Of a stretch of 64,000 nucleotides of DNA, positions 50,876-59,889 are shown piece after piece. Origin of the DNA: Hyphomonas johnsonii MHS-2 (GTDB lineage Bacteria; Pseudomonadota; Alphaproteobacteria; Caulobacterales; Hyphomonadaceae); assembly GCF_000685275.1 (NCBI RefSeq), contig NZ_ARYK01000001.1, positions 682,001-746,000 of the forward strand. Reading direction: 5' to 3'. Numbering within the stretch: the stretch's first letter is position 1; the number at the start of each line of letters is the position of its first letter. The notes beneath the pieces were generated by a model that had not been told where the DNA came from, did no database searches, and saw only the letters and a program-made list of their open reading frames with translations. The position numbers and the translations under genes were made by a program.

Positions 50876-52345
50876 TCATTGGCCAGCCTGGACGAGTTGA
50901 TCATCTATCCGTCCGAGCGCTTCGTCGCGTCCCAGCCATTCCAGCACGGGTGCGATGTCCGGTGCCGGAAGGCCGCCCGTGAGTGCGGCGCGCAGAGGTT
51001 GACCTATCTGCCCCATAGATAGGTCTTGCGCAGTGCAATACGAAGTGATCGTTTCTGAAACGTGATCACTCGTCCACTGCGATATGCGCTGCAGTTCGTC
51101 GCGCAGACCGCGCAGTCGGTCAAGTCCCTCTGCGGAAAGCGCCTTTCTGGCGTTCTTGTTGAGATTGATCGGTCGCTGCACCGTGAGGAAGGCGAAGCTG
51201 GCCGCGAGTTCCGGCAGGGTCGCACCGCGATTCTTCAGGTGGGGCAGGCCGGCGCGGACCCGCTGTACCTGCTGGGCATCAAGCGATGCGGATGCTTCCA
51301 GCAGGGGCTTGAGCAGGCCGAACAGGCGTTCGTCGTCGGCCTGTCGCAGGAAATGTGAATTGATCGTCCCGAGCTTGTCGAGGTCGAGTCGCGCCGGCGA
51401 CTTGCCGATGCCGGACACGTCGAAAACCTTGATGGCTTCGTCCTGTGTGAAGATTTCCTGGTCGCCATGGCTCCAGCCAAGGCGTAGCAGGTAGGCATTC
51501 AGCGCTTCGGGAAGGTACCCCATGTCGCGGTAGGCCAGTGTCGACAGCGCGCCGTGGCGCTTGGACAGCTTGGCGCCATCGGGCCCGTGGATCATCGGGA
51601 CGTGGGAAAACGCCGGCACGTCCCATCCCATCCCTTCGTAGATCGGGATCTGGCGGAACGTGTTGCGCAGGTGGTCGTCGCCGCGGATCACATGTGTGAT
51701 ACCCATGTCGTGATCGTCGACCACTACCGCCAGCATGTAGGTCGGCGTGCCGTCGGCGCGCAGCATGATGAGGTCGTCGATTTCGCTGGCCTGGACGCGC
51801 ACAGTGCCCTGCACGCCATCTTCAACCACCATTTCGCCGCCATCCGGTGCCCGCAGGCGCACGGTGTAGGGGGCATCCGGCGAGGGCGCAGGCGCCCCGT
51901 CGCGCCAAGGCGACCGGTAGGGGGCCAGGAGTGCGTTGGCTTCTGCCAGGAGGGCGGCCCTGTCATCGTCGCTCAGCCCTTCGGCGCGAGCCTCCTTGCG
52001 TCTCTGCTCGCCTAGATCGCGGCGCGCCTGCAGCTCTTCCTGCGTCGCGTAGCATTTGAAGGCCGTGCCGCGCGCCAGCATCTCGGCTGCCACTTCGGCG
52101 TGGCGCGCCTCGCGCGTGGATTGCAGCAGGGGTGGGGCATCCGCGTCCAGGCCGAGCCAGGCCATGCCCTCGATGATCGCGGCTGTCGCTTCATCCGTGG
52201 AGCGCGCGCGATCGGTGTCTTCGATCCTCAACAGGAACTGGCCCTCGTGATGGCGGGCAAACAAGTAGTTGAAAAGTGCGGTTCTTGCCCCTCCAATGTG
52301 CAACATGCCGGTGGGAGAGGGGGCAAATCGCGTGACGACGTTCAT
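50876..52345 (-). CDS. gltX: Glutamyl-tRNA synthetase
   Basis: Class I synthetase charging tRNA-Glu. The 489-residue protein has HIGH in PSPTGMLHIGGART and the KMSKS equivalent KLSKR at 259-263, followed by the alphaproteobacterial helical anticodon-binding domain. ATG 52345 (MNVVTRFAPSPTG) is the family start; the frame is open to 52462, but that extension is not family-like. The start is only 22 bases from the ATG of the divergent comEC. Alphaproteobacteria often carry two gltX paralogs; whether this one charges tRNA-Gln is not visible. Confidence 0.95.
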   Translation of the reverse strand: MNVVTRFAPSPTGMLHIGGARTALFNYLFARHHEGQFLLRIEDTDRARSTDEATAAIIEGMAWLGLDADAPPLLQSTREARHAEVAAEMLARGTAFKCYATQEELQARRDLGEQRRKEARAEGLSDDDRAALLAEANALLAPYRSPWRDGAPAPSPDAPYTVRLRAPDGGEMVVEDGVQGTVRVQASEIDDLIMLRADGTPTYMLAVVVDDHDMGITHVIRGDDHLRNTFRQIPIYEGMGWDVPAFSHVPMIHGPDGAKLSKRHGALSTLAYRDMGYLPEALNAYLLRLGWSHGDQEIFTQDEAIKVFDVSGIGKSPARLDLDKLGTINSHFLRQADDERLFGLLKPLLEASASLDAQQVQRVRAGLPHLKNRGATLPELAASFAFLTVQRPINLNKNARKALSAEGLDRLRGLRDELQRISQWTSDHVSETITSYCTAQDLSMGQIGQPLRAALTGGLPAPDIAPVLEWLGRDEALGRIDDQLVQAGQ

Positions 52346-52367
52346 CAGGGTGGCAGGCTCCAGGTAA

Positions 52368-54479
52368 ATGCAGGCAGATATCTCTTCTGCGGTGCACAAA
52401 CACAAGGTTTCACCCGAAAGCAAGGGGTGGGCTGGGCGGCTGCTGGGTCTGTCGCATGGCATGTGGTCAATCGCGTCAATCGACTCCCGCCCGCTTTTGT
52501 TCGCCTTTTCGCTGTGCGCAGGGGCCGTGACCTATTTCACGCTGCCGTTCGAGCCGGCACTCGGGCTCTGTCTTGCCGGCTGGCTGGTGATGACCGGCCT
52601 GCTGATTGCTGCCCGGCGGCGCGTGACGTTCACGTTCCTGTATGTCCTGGCGGTTGTGGGATTCGGGCTTGTCACGGGGCTTGCGGCAGGCGCTGTCCGG
52701 ACAACGCTGGTCGCGGCGCCGTCCGTGGCGGCGGAGACGCGGCCGGTGATGTTGGAGGGCTGGGTGGCCGGTGTCGAGCCCGGCGCGAAAGGCCCGCGCC
52801 TGCGCATTGACGTGCACGCAATTGCCGGGTTCTCACGGGCCGATACCCCGAAATATGTCCGCCTGACCCACATGGCGCGCCTGGAAGTGGCGCCCGGCCG
52901 GTTCGTGCGGTGCTGGGCGGTGCTGCGGCCGCCGCCAGCGCCGACACTGCCGGGCGACTATGACTTCCAGCGCCAGGCCTGGTTCCAGCAGCTGGGCGCC
53001 GTCGGGTATGTCCAGGGGCGGTGCCGGGGCGGCACGCTGGGGGCGCCGCAGGGGTGGGTGAACCAGTTGAAGGTCCACCTGTCGACGTTCAGGCGAAACC
53101 TTGCCGCGCACGTCAATGTGGCTGCCGGCGAGCGGGCAGGCGGGTTCGCCGCTGCGCTCGTCTCGGGCGACCGCAGTTTCATGGCGCAAGCGGACCAGGA
53201 CGCCCTGCGCGGGTCAGGCCTGGCGCATCTGCTCGCCATTTCCGGCCTGCACATGGGCATTGTCGGCGGCCTCGTGTTCTTCCTCGTCCAGCGCGGACTG
53301 GTGCTGATCGAGCCGCTGGCGCTGCGCATGCCGGTGCAGAAGCCGGCCGCGGCGACGGCGTTGCTGGCAAGCCTCGCCTATCTTGTGCTGTCCGGTGCGA
53401 GCGTGTCGACGCAGCGCGCCTTCATCATGTCGGCCGTGGTGTTCGGTGCCGTCCTGTTCGACCGGGCCGCGATAAGCATGCGGTCCTTCGCGATCGCGAT
53501 GATCGCTGTGGTCCTGCTGGAGCCTGAAAGCGTGATGACGCCGGGATTCCAGATGTCGTTTGCGGCCTCCGGCGCATTGATTGCGACCTATGAGGCCTGG
53601 TCTCACCGCCGCGCGGGGCGCGAGCGGGTGCTGGGGCCGGTTCCGTTCGCCTGGGCGTCACTGGTGATGACGTCTGTCGTGGCGGCAGCGGCGACCGCGC
53701 CGTTCGCGCTGTACCATTTCGACCGGCTTGCCGGGCTCGGCCTCGTGGCAAACTTGCTGGCGATGCCGGTGATCACCTTTGTGAGCGCGCCGATGGCGGC
53801 AGTGACCCTGCTGCTGACCCCGTTCGGCTATGGCGACGTCGGCCTGCGCCTGTTCGGCTATTCGCTCGAAATCGTCCTCGCCATTGCCCATTGGTGCAAC
53901 GACCTGGCGCCGGCGAAACTGTCCATGCCGGTTGCGATGCCGGGCCTCAGCCTCGCCTGCTTCGCTGCAGCGCTGGCATTGGTGACGACTGCGCGGGGCG
54001 CGGGGCGCCTGTTGCTCTGCCTGGCAGCGGCTGTGCCGGGCATCTGGCTGTGGGTCGCCAGTCCGGCGCTGGTGGTCCACTGGTCGCAGTCGGGTGACGT
54101 GTTTGTCCGAACCACAAGTGGCGGGCTTGAACGGATCGCATTTGCCGATGGTGATGGCCTCGCGCCGTTGCGGTTCAGCAATCTCGACGCCACGGCGTGC
54201 AGCGACCAGACTTGCCGGTTCGGGACACAGGTCGGCACCGTGGTGCTCAGCCAATCCGGCGCGGACCAGGTGGCTTGCGAAGCAGGGGTCGTGCTCGTCC
54301 TGTCACTGGAAACATCCGGGCCGGCCGAGCGCCGGGATGGCTGCGCACCCATACATGACTGGGCATCGATCCAGGCCGCAGGCGGCTTTACGGCGCATGC
54401 AACCGGCAAGACCCTGGAACCGGATCCATCCGTCGGGTGTGTGCGGCGCCCGTGGCGGGGCTGCAGCACGGATTCCTAG
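52368..54479 (+). CDS. comEC: ComEC/Rec2 family DNA uptake channel protein
   Basis: Inner-membrane protein predicted to pass single-stranded DNA during natural transformation. The 703-residue product has an N-terminal DUF4131/OB-like domain (about 85-210) and the multi-helix Competence domain, with [20 protein letters not shown] and [20 protein letters not shown]. The C-terminal beta-lactamase-like domain of Bacillus ComEC is absent. ATG 52368 is the longest start; an alternative ATG is at 52461. Converges on lexA with a shared CTAG stop. Confidence 0.9.
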   Translation: MQADISSAVHKHKVSPESKGWAGRLLGLSHGMWSIASIDSRPLLFAFSLCAGAVTYFTLPFEPALGLCLAGWLVMTGLLIAARRRVTFTFLYVLAVVGFGLVTGLAAGAVRTTLVAAPSVAAETRPVMLEGWVAGVEPGAKGPRLRIDVHAIAGFSRADTPKYVRLTHMARLEVAPGRFVRCWAVLRPPPAPTLPGDYDFQRQAWFQQLGAVGYVQGRCRGGTLGAPQGWVNQLKVHLSTFRRNLAAHVNVAAGERAGGFAAALVSGDRSFMAQADQDALRGSGLAHLLAISGLHMGIVGGLVFFLVQRGLVLIEPLALRMPVQKPAAATALLASLAYLVLSGASVSTQRAFIMSAVVFGAVLFDRAAISMRSFAIAMIAVVLLEPESVMTPGFQMSFAASGALIATYEAWSHRRAGRERVLGPVPFAWASLVMTSVVAAAATAPFALYHFDRLAGLGLVANLLAMPVITFVSAPMAAVTLLLTPFGYGDVGLRLFGYSLEIVLAIAHWCNDLAPAKLSMPVAMPGLSLACFAAALALVTTARGAGRLLLCLAAAVPGIWLWVASPALVVHWSQSGDVFVRTTSGGLERIAFADGDGLAPLRFSNLDATACSDQTCRFGTQVGTVVLSQSGADQVACEAGVVLVLSLETSGPAERRDGCAPIHDWASIQAAGGFTAHATGKTLEPDPSVGCVRRPWRGCSTDS

Positions 54480-55159
54480 TCGTAGCGGCGTACAAGCGCG
54501 ACCAGCCGTCCCTGGACCTGAACCCGGTCCGGCCCGAAGATGCGCGTCTCATAGGCCGGGTTGGCCGCTTCCAGCGCAACCGATGCGCCCTTGCGGCGCA
54601 GGCGTTTCAGGGTCGCTTCCTCGCCGTCGATCAGGGCCACGACAATGTCACCGGTATTCGCCGCTTCGGTGCGGCGCAGGACGACGATATCGCCTTCAAG
54701 GATGCCGGCGTCGATCATGGAATCACCCTGGACTTCGAGGGCAAAGTGCTCGTCGCCCTCGCTCAGCCCGTCGGGCGCGTTGACGTGGCCATTATCCTGC
54801 TGGATCGCCGAGATGGGAATACCGGCCGCGATCGTCCCGACAAGCGGAATGGTGCGGGCCGAGGGCATGGCGGCCGGCCTGCCGGTCGATACGAGTGACG
54901 GCTTGAAGTCCTTCCGCCCGCGCAGGCTCTGCGTCGGAATGGCGGAGTCAGGCAATTTCAGCACTTCAAGGGCCCGGGCCCGATGCGCCAGACGTCGGAT
55001 GAATCCGCGTTCTTCAAGCGCCGAGATCAGGCGGTGAATACCGGACTTTGACGCAAGATTGAGCGCCTCTTTCATTTCATCAAAGGACGGGGAAACACCG
55101 GTATCCTTGATCCGCTCGTTGATGAAAAGCAGCAGCTCTCTCTGTTTACTGGTCAGCAC
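54476..55159 (-). CDS. lexA: LexA repressor
   Basis: SOS repressor that cleaves itself when RecA is activated. With GTG at 55159 as the start the protein is 227 residues: winged HTH (1-70), linker, then the S24 peptidase domain with cleavage site A112-G113 (TIAAGIP), S147 (QGDSMIDAG) and K185 (EATLKRL). I prefer the GTG, since GGAAGGAA (55167-55174) lies 7 bases upstream and [10 protein letters not shown] is the family N-terminus. The upstream in-frame ATG at 55192 has no ribosome binding site and nearly abuts the operator. An SOS box lies in its promoter. Confidence 0.96.
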   Translation of the reverse strand: MLTSKQRELLLFINERIKDTGVSPSFDEMKEALNLASKSGIHRLISALEERGFIRRLAHRARALEVLKLPDSAIPTQSLRGRKDFKPSLVSTGRPAAMPSARTIPLVGTIAAGIPISAIQQDNGHVNAPDGLSEGDEHFALEVQGDSMIDAGILEGDIVVLRRTEAANTGDIVVALIDGEEATLKRLRRKGASVALEAANPAYETRIFGPDRVQVQGRLVALVRRYD

Positions 55160-55196
55160 GGGAATATTCCTTCCGTCCGAATCTATGTTCACTTAT

Positions 55197-55225
55197 GTTC
55201 TACATGTGTTCATGGTTCGGGTCAA
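55197..55225 (-). promoter_or_regulatory. lexA: lexA promoter with overlapping SOS box
   Basis: The alphaproteobacterial SOS box GTTC-N7-GTTC is exact at 55197-55211 (plus strand GTTCTACATGTGTTC). On the minus strand TTGACC (55220-55225), a 17-base spacer and TAGAAC (55197-55202) form a promoter whose -10 lies inside the box, so LexA would block its own transcription. The -35 overlaps the trpC stop codon. Two more GTTC half sites occur at 55187 and 55215. Confidence 0.85.
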
Positions 55226-56025
55226 TCAACCCGGGCGCGCCTTAACCGGGTCACAGCAGTTTCGCGTCCGGTGTTCACTTTCATCAGGCTTTCACCGATC
55301 AGAAAACGCCGCGCCCCCACGTTGCGCAGTCGTTGCACGTGTTCCGGCGTCGATATCCCGCTTTCGGCGATGATGTGGCGGTCGCCCGGAACCAGCGGCG
55401 CGAGGCGCTCTGTGGTTGCGAGATCGGTGATCATCCGCTTGAGGTTGCGGTTATTGATACCGATCAGCGGCGATGGCAGTTCCAGGGCGCGCGCCAGTTC
55501 GGATTCATCGTGGGTTTCGACCAGGACATCCATGCCGAACCCCGTCGCGCAGTCGGACAATTCCCGGGCCAGCGAGTCGTCGACGGCGGCGAGAATGACG
55601 AGGATGCAGTCGGCGCCATAAGCGCGGGCTTCGGCCACCTGGATCGGGTCGACGAGGAAGTCCTTGCGCAGCATCGGAAGGCTGACGGCGTTGCGAATGG
55701 CCGTGAAGTCGGCGAGCGACCCGCCAAAGCTCGGCCCATCCGTCAGGACCGAGAGGCATGCTGCGCCACCCGCCTCATATTCGCCGGCGATGGCGACGGG
55801 GTCGGCGCCGGGCAGGATTTCTCCCGCAGACGGGCTCTTGCGCTTCAGTTCGCAAATCAGGGCGTTCTCGCCGGTGGCGGCAATCCGGTCCATCGCGGCG
55901 GCAAAGCCGCGGACCGGCCCGGCCGCCTCTGCCCGGCGCGTCAGGCTGTCCAGTGTCTCCGCCCGCTTCAGCGCGGCGACTTCGTCATGCTTGTACGCAA
56001 TGATGTGGTCGAGGGCGGTGGTCAT
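55222..56025 (-). CDS. trpC: Indole-3-glycerol phosphate synthase
   Basis: Fourth step of tryptophan synthesis, closing the indole ring. The 267-residue TIM barrel has the catalytic region ICELKRKSPSAGEI, YEAGGAACLSVLTDGPSFGG, LRKDFLVDPIQVAEARAYGAD, IGINNRNLKR and IAESGI. ATG 56025 overlaps the trpD stop by four bases; the long frame upstream is a shadow of trpD. It is monofunctional, with no TrpF domain. Confidence 0.96.
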   Translation of the reverse strand: MTTALDHIIAYKHDEVAALKRAETLDSLTRRAEAAGPVRGFAAAMDRIAATGENALICELKRKSPSAGEILPGADPVAIAGEYEAGGAACLSVLTDGPSFGGSLADFTAIRNAVSLPMLRKDFLVDPIQVAEARAYGADCILVILAAVDDSLARELSDCATGFGMDVLVETHDESELARALELPSPLIGINNRNLKRMITDLATTERLAPLVPGDRHIIAESGISTPEHVQRLRNVGARRFLIGESLMKVNTGRETAVTRLRRARVD

Positions 56026-57053
56026 GCCGGGGCCTGTCCGTTCGACAGCGCCACCAGCTGGCGCAGCGTGTCGCGGGCTTTGCCGCTGTCGATCGCCTCG
56101 GCGGCCATCGCAACGCCGGTTTTCAGGTCTGCCGCTGTGCCGAAGACGTGCAGGCCGGCTGCCGCATTCAGCAGGACGGCATCCCGGAACGGGCCTTCCT
56201 GGCTGTCCAGCAGGTCGGTGATTGCCAGGGCGTTGTCTGCGACACTGCTGCCCTCGAGGCGAGAGAGCGGATGCGTGTCGAGCCCGGCATGGGATGGATG
56301 GAATTCGAACTCCCGGATGGTGCCGCCGGCCACCTCGCAGATATGCGTGGTCCCGGCGACGGATATTTCGTCGATTCCGTCGATCCCGTGCACGACCCAT
56401 GCTTTTTCCGTGCCGAGTGCGGCCAGGGCTTCGGCCATGGGCCGCGTCCATTCCGGGGCGAAGACGCCGAGAACCTGGTATTGCGCGCCTGCCGGATTGG
56501 ACAGGGGGCCAAGCAGGTTGAATATGGTGCGGATGCCCAGCTTTGCGCGGACCGGCGCAACATGGCGCATGGCGCTGTGATGTGCCCGCGCGAACATGAA
56601 GGCGACGCCGGCACCGTCAAGGCAGGCGCGGAACTCGTGCTCGTCGGATTCCAGATTGACCCCGAGTGCTTCGAGCACATCGGCAGACCCCGATTTCGGC
56701 GGGACAGACCGGTTGCCGTGCTTGGCGACGCGGCCGCCCGCAGCGGCGATGACAAGGGCGCTGGCAGTCGATGTGTTCAGGCTTTTCCATGTCAGGCCGC
56801 CTGTGCCGCACGTGTCGAGGACGGGGCCGTCGACATGCACGGTGCGGGCGTGCTGGCGCATGATGCGCGCACCGGCAACCAGTTCGGCCGCGGTTTCGCC
56901 GCGCACGGCAAGGCCGGTGAGAAAGGCGCCGATCTCTTCCGGCGCGGCCTCGCCGGTCAGCAGCAGGTTGAATGCGCCTTCGAGTGTATCGCCGTCCAGC
57001 GTCTCGTGCCGGGCAATCGCCTTGATGGCGGCGGTGAGGGCTGTGTCAGTCAT
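56022..57053 (-). CDS. trpD: Anthranilate phosphoribosyltransferase
   Basis: Transfers the phosphoribosyl group to anthranilate. The 343-residue protein shows the PRPP motif LDTCGTGGLTWKSLNTSTAS, KHGNRSVPPKSGSADVLEAL, and RTIFNLLGPLSNPAGAQYQV. It lies 71 bases downstream of the alpha/beta hydrolase gene and overlaps trpC, so trpDC are coupled. No separate promoter is evident in the gap. Confidence 0.96.
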   Translation of the reverse strand: MTDTALTAAIKAIARHETLDGDTLEGAFNLLLTGEAAPEEIGAFLTGLAVRGETAAELVAGARIMRQHARTVHVDGPVLDTCGTGGLTWKSLNTSTASALVIAAAGGRVAKHGNRSVPPKSGSADVLEALGVNLESDEHEFRACLDGAGVAFMFARAHHSAMRHVAPVRAKLGIRTIFNLLGPLSNPAGAQYQVLGVFAPEWTRPMAEALAALGTEKAWVVHGIDGIDEISVAGTTHICEVAGGTIREFEFHPSHAGLDTHPLSRLEGSSVADNALAITDLLDSQEGPFRDAVLLNAAAGLHVFGTAADLKTGVAMAAEAIDSGKARDTLRQLVALSNGQAPA

Positions 57054-57124
57054 GTCTGTGCTTCCGGCTAAAGGCAGACACCGATAGCTGCCTTGGGCGA
57101 CGGGTTCAATGTGCGAAACCGGCT

Positions 57125-57886
57125 TCAGTAGCCGAGAAAGGTGATGATCTCGGCCAGGATACGCGGGTCGAGCGCGAGGTCGCGGTGGCTGAGCGTCTCG
57201 TCCTCGACGAGGCGCGCGCCGGGCAGGGCGCTGGCCAGGTCACGGATCAGGCCGAGCGGGGAACTGGCGTCGGCGGCCGATCCGACAAACAGGACGGCGC
57301 CCTTGTAATCTGCCAGCGCGGCGCGGAAATCGGTCCGCGTCATGTCTGCGCCGGTGCGGGCCCTGTGGAGTTCGAGCGCCCGCGTGATGACCGCGTCGGC
57401 ATGGCCTTTCTGGCGCTGGTAGTCGGCCCAGTCGAGCAGCGGCGGCGCAATCAGCACCAGATAGGCCGGGTTCGCCCCGTTCGCGATGGCGCGCACGCTG
57501 GCTTCACAGCCGAAGGAATGGGCGATGATCGTATCGATCGGGCCTTCCGCGGCGCAGACGTCGGCGACCGAGGTGGCCGCAGTCTCGGGTGTACATGGCT
57601 CGATTTTCGATGCGCCGTGGGCGGGCAGGTCCATCATCAGGACGGGCCGCGTATTCTGCAGGAAATCCTGCGCGAAGCGGCGCCAGACGCGATGCGTGTC
57701 GTCCCAGCCGTGCACGAACAGCGCGGGCGGACCTTCCCCGGCGCGCCAGACGGGCGTCGTGCCGAAGGCGCCCGGAATGTCGCGGCGGGTGTTGGGCGGC
57801 AGGAAGTTCTGGCCGGGTGCGGCGCTGGGGCTCGTCGGCTTCATGTCGGCGAGCAGGGCTCCGGCCGCCGCATCCAGATCGCTCAT
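57125..57886 (-). CDS. Alpha/beta hydrolase inserted in the trp operon
   Basis: The 253-residue product has an alpha/beta-hydrolase fold: oxyanion region ALFVHGWDDTHRVW, MMDLPAHGAS, nucleophile elbow AHSFG with S124 (the first Gly of G-X-S-X-G replaced by Ala), a later Asp, and H234 in ETLSHRD. A 40-residue polar N-terminus precedes the fold and no signal peptide is seen, so it is cytoplasmic. The substrate is unknown. It sits 9 bases after trpG and 71 before trpD, separating genes that are normally adjacent. Confidence 0.85.
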   Translation of the reverse strand: MSDLDAAAGALLADMKPTSPSAAPGQNFLPPNTRRDIPGAFGTTPVWRAGEGPPALFVHGWDDTHRVWRRFAQDFLQNTRPVLMMDLPAHGASKIEPCTPETAATSVADVCAAEGPIDTIIAHSFGCEASVRAIANGANPAYLVLIAPPLLDWADYQRQKGHADAVITRALELHRARTGADMTRTDFRAALADYKGAVLFVGSAADASSPLGLIRDLASALPGARLVEDETLSHRDLALDPRILAEIITFLGY

Positions 57887-57895
57887 GGCGGCCTC

Positions 57896-58465
57896 CTATC
57901 CGACCCGCTTCAGGAAGTTCGTCAGCAGGGCATGGCCGTGTTCGGTCTTGATTGATTCCGGGTGGAACTGGACGCCGTATATGGGGCGGGTCTTGTGGTG
58001 CAGGGCCATGATCTCGCCGTCGTCGGTGAAGGCGTCGGCGACGAGGCAGTCCGGCAGGTCGGCGTCGCGCACGGAGAGGGAATGGTAGCGGACAACGGCG
58101 TAGCGCTCGGGCAGGCCCTCGAACAGGTCGCCGCCGGTCTGGTGAATCTCCGACAGTTTGCCGTGGCGGATTTCCTTCGCCGTGATCACCGCCCCGCCAA
58201 AGGCCTGGCCGATGGCCTGGTGGCCGAGACAGACGCCGAGGATGGGCATGTCGTCAGGCGCTGCCTGGATGAGCCCGATGCAGATGCCGGCTTCGGTCGG
58301 CGTGCAGGGGCCGGGGGAGAGCAGGAGCGCATCAGGCTTCAGTGCCAGCGCTTCGGCGACCGTCAGCTCGTCGTTACGGATGACCTTCGTGCGGGCGCCA
58401 AGGTCTTCAACATAGTGGACGAGGTTCCAGGTAAAGCTGTCATAATTGTCGACGACGAGGATCAT
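57896..58465 (-). CDS. trpG: Anthranilate synthase component II (glutamine amidotransferase)
   Basis: Supplies ammonia from glutamine to TrpE. The 189-residue class I amidotransferase has ILVVDNYDSFTWNLVHYVED, LLSPGPCTPTEAGI, the nucleophile Cys in GVCLGHQAIGQAFGG and the His-Glu pair in GVQFHPESI. ATG overlaps the trpE stop by four bases. May also serve folate synthesis (PabA role), as known for some TrpG. Confidence 0.96.
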   Translation of the reverse strand: MILVVDNYDSFTWNLVHYVEDLGARTKVIRNDELTVAEALALKPDALLLSPGPCTPTEAGICIGLIQAAPDDMPILGVCLGHQAIGQAFGGAVITAKEIRHGKLSEIHQTGGDLFEGLPERYAVVRYHSLSVRDADLPDCLVADAFTDDGEIMALHHKTRPIYGVQFHPESIKTEHGHALLTNFLKRVG

Positions 58466-59889
58466 TGGTCAAACTCATAGGTGGCGGCGAGTTCGGCAGC
58501 GCGCCTGAGGGCGCCCGCCTTGTGAAGGGTCTCGTCGAATTCGGTTTGCTGCACGGAGTCGAGCACGATGCCGCCACCGGCCTGGACATGCAACTGGCCG
58601 TCCTTGATGACGGCGGTGCGCAGCGCGATGCAGGTATCGAGGTCGCCGTTCCAGCCGAAATAGCCGACGGCGCCGCCATAGATACCGCGCCGGGCCGATT
58701 CCATCTCGTCGATGATCTGCATGGCGCGGATCTTGGGCGCGCCCGACACGGTGCCGGCCGGGAATCCTGCGAACAGGGCATCGACGGCGTCGAGCCCCTC
58801 GCGCAGGTCGCCTTCGACATGGCTGACGATATGCATCACGTGGCTGTAGCGCTCGACGATGAAGCTTTCGGTCACTTCGACACTGCCATAAGCGGCGACG
58901 CGGCCGACATCATTGCGGCCAAGATCCAGCAGCATCAGGTGTTCGGCCATTTCCTTCGGGTCGGCCAGCAGGTCTTCGGCGCGGCGGGCATCCTCGACCG
59001 GATCACCCGAAACGGGGCGCGTCCCGGCAAGCGGCCGGATGGCAACGCGGCCATCGCGCAGGCGGACCAGGATTTCCGGGCTGGAGCCGACGAGGCGCAC
59101 GGTGCCGAGGTTCATGTGGAACATGAAGGCCGACGGATTAAGACGGCGCAGCGCGCGGTAATAGCTGATGGATTTCAGGGTGAAGGGCGCAGACAGCCGC
59201 TGGCTGGGCACGACCTGGAATATGTCGCCTGCCTTGATGTAGTCGCGGCACTTCTCGACAATCTCGAAATAGCGCTCCTTGGTCGTGTTCGACGTCAGCG
59301 TGACCTCTGTCGGCTTCTGGTCCTTGGGCGGGACGATGGCCATGCGCTCAAGCCGCGCCTCGACGTCGTCGAGCAGCCCATTGATCTCGGCTTCATTGTC
59401 GCCCTGGACGCGGCCGATCAGCAGGATTTCCTGGTAGATGTGATCGAACACGATGACGACGCGCGGGATGACGAGCAGCGCTTCGGGCACGCCGAGCGTA
59501 TCCTCGCTGGTGATCGCGACCGGTTCGACATGCTGGATCATGTCATAGCCGACATAACCGAACGCGCCGGACGCCATCGGCGGCAAAGGCGTATCGGTCC
59601 GGGCCTGTGCCTGCTTCACGAATGCCCGCAGGGCGGCGACAGGCTCGTCGGATGTGCTGAGGATGTCACTGAACGCGGCATCGGCCGCGACTTCGGCAAC
59701 GCCGTCCTGGATGCGGAACCAGCGCTCCGGCTCCAGCCCGATGAAGGAATACCGGCCCAGGCGTTCGCCGCCGGCGATGGACTCGAACAGGAAACTGCCG
59801 GGCGCATCCGTGCCCAGTTTCAGCATGGCGCCGACAGGGGTCTCGATGTCCCCGATGCGCCTGCGGACGATCAGACGGGCAGGCGTCAT
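58462..59889 (-). CDS. trpE: Anthranilate synthase component I
   Basis: Converts chorismate to anthranilate. The 475-residue protein has the N-terminal feedback region LFESIAGGERLGRYSFIGLE and the chorismate-binding core with RPLAGTRPVSGDP, LLDLGRNDVGRVA, FPAGTVSGAPKIRAMQII and YGGAVGYFG. ATG 59889 overlaps the ppiD stop by four bases. There is therefore no leader peptide or attenuator directly upstream. Confidence 0.96.
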   Translation of the reverse strand: MTPARLIVRRRIGDIETPVGAMLKLGTDAPGSFLFESIAGGERLGRYSFIGLEPERWFRIQDGVAEVAADAAFSDILSTSDEPVAALRAFVKQAQARTDTPLPPMASGAFGYVGYDMIQHVEPVAITSEDTLGVPEALLVIPRVVIVFDHIYQEILLIGRVQGDNEAEINGLLDDVEARLERMAIVPPKDQKPTEVTLTSNTTKERYFEIVEKCRDYIKAGDIFQVVPSQRLSAPFTLKSISYYRALRRLNPSAFMFHMNLGTVRLVGSSPEILVRLRDGRVAIRPLAGTRPVSGDPVEDARRAEDLLADPKEMAEHLMLLDLGRNDVGRVAAYGSVEVTESFIVERYSHVMHIVSHVEGDLREGLDAVDALFAGFPAGTVSGAPKIRAMQIIDEMESARRGIYGGAVGYFGWNGDLDTCIALRTAVIKDGQLHVQAGGGIVLDSVQQTEFDETLHKAGALRRAAELAATYEFDQ

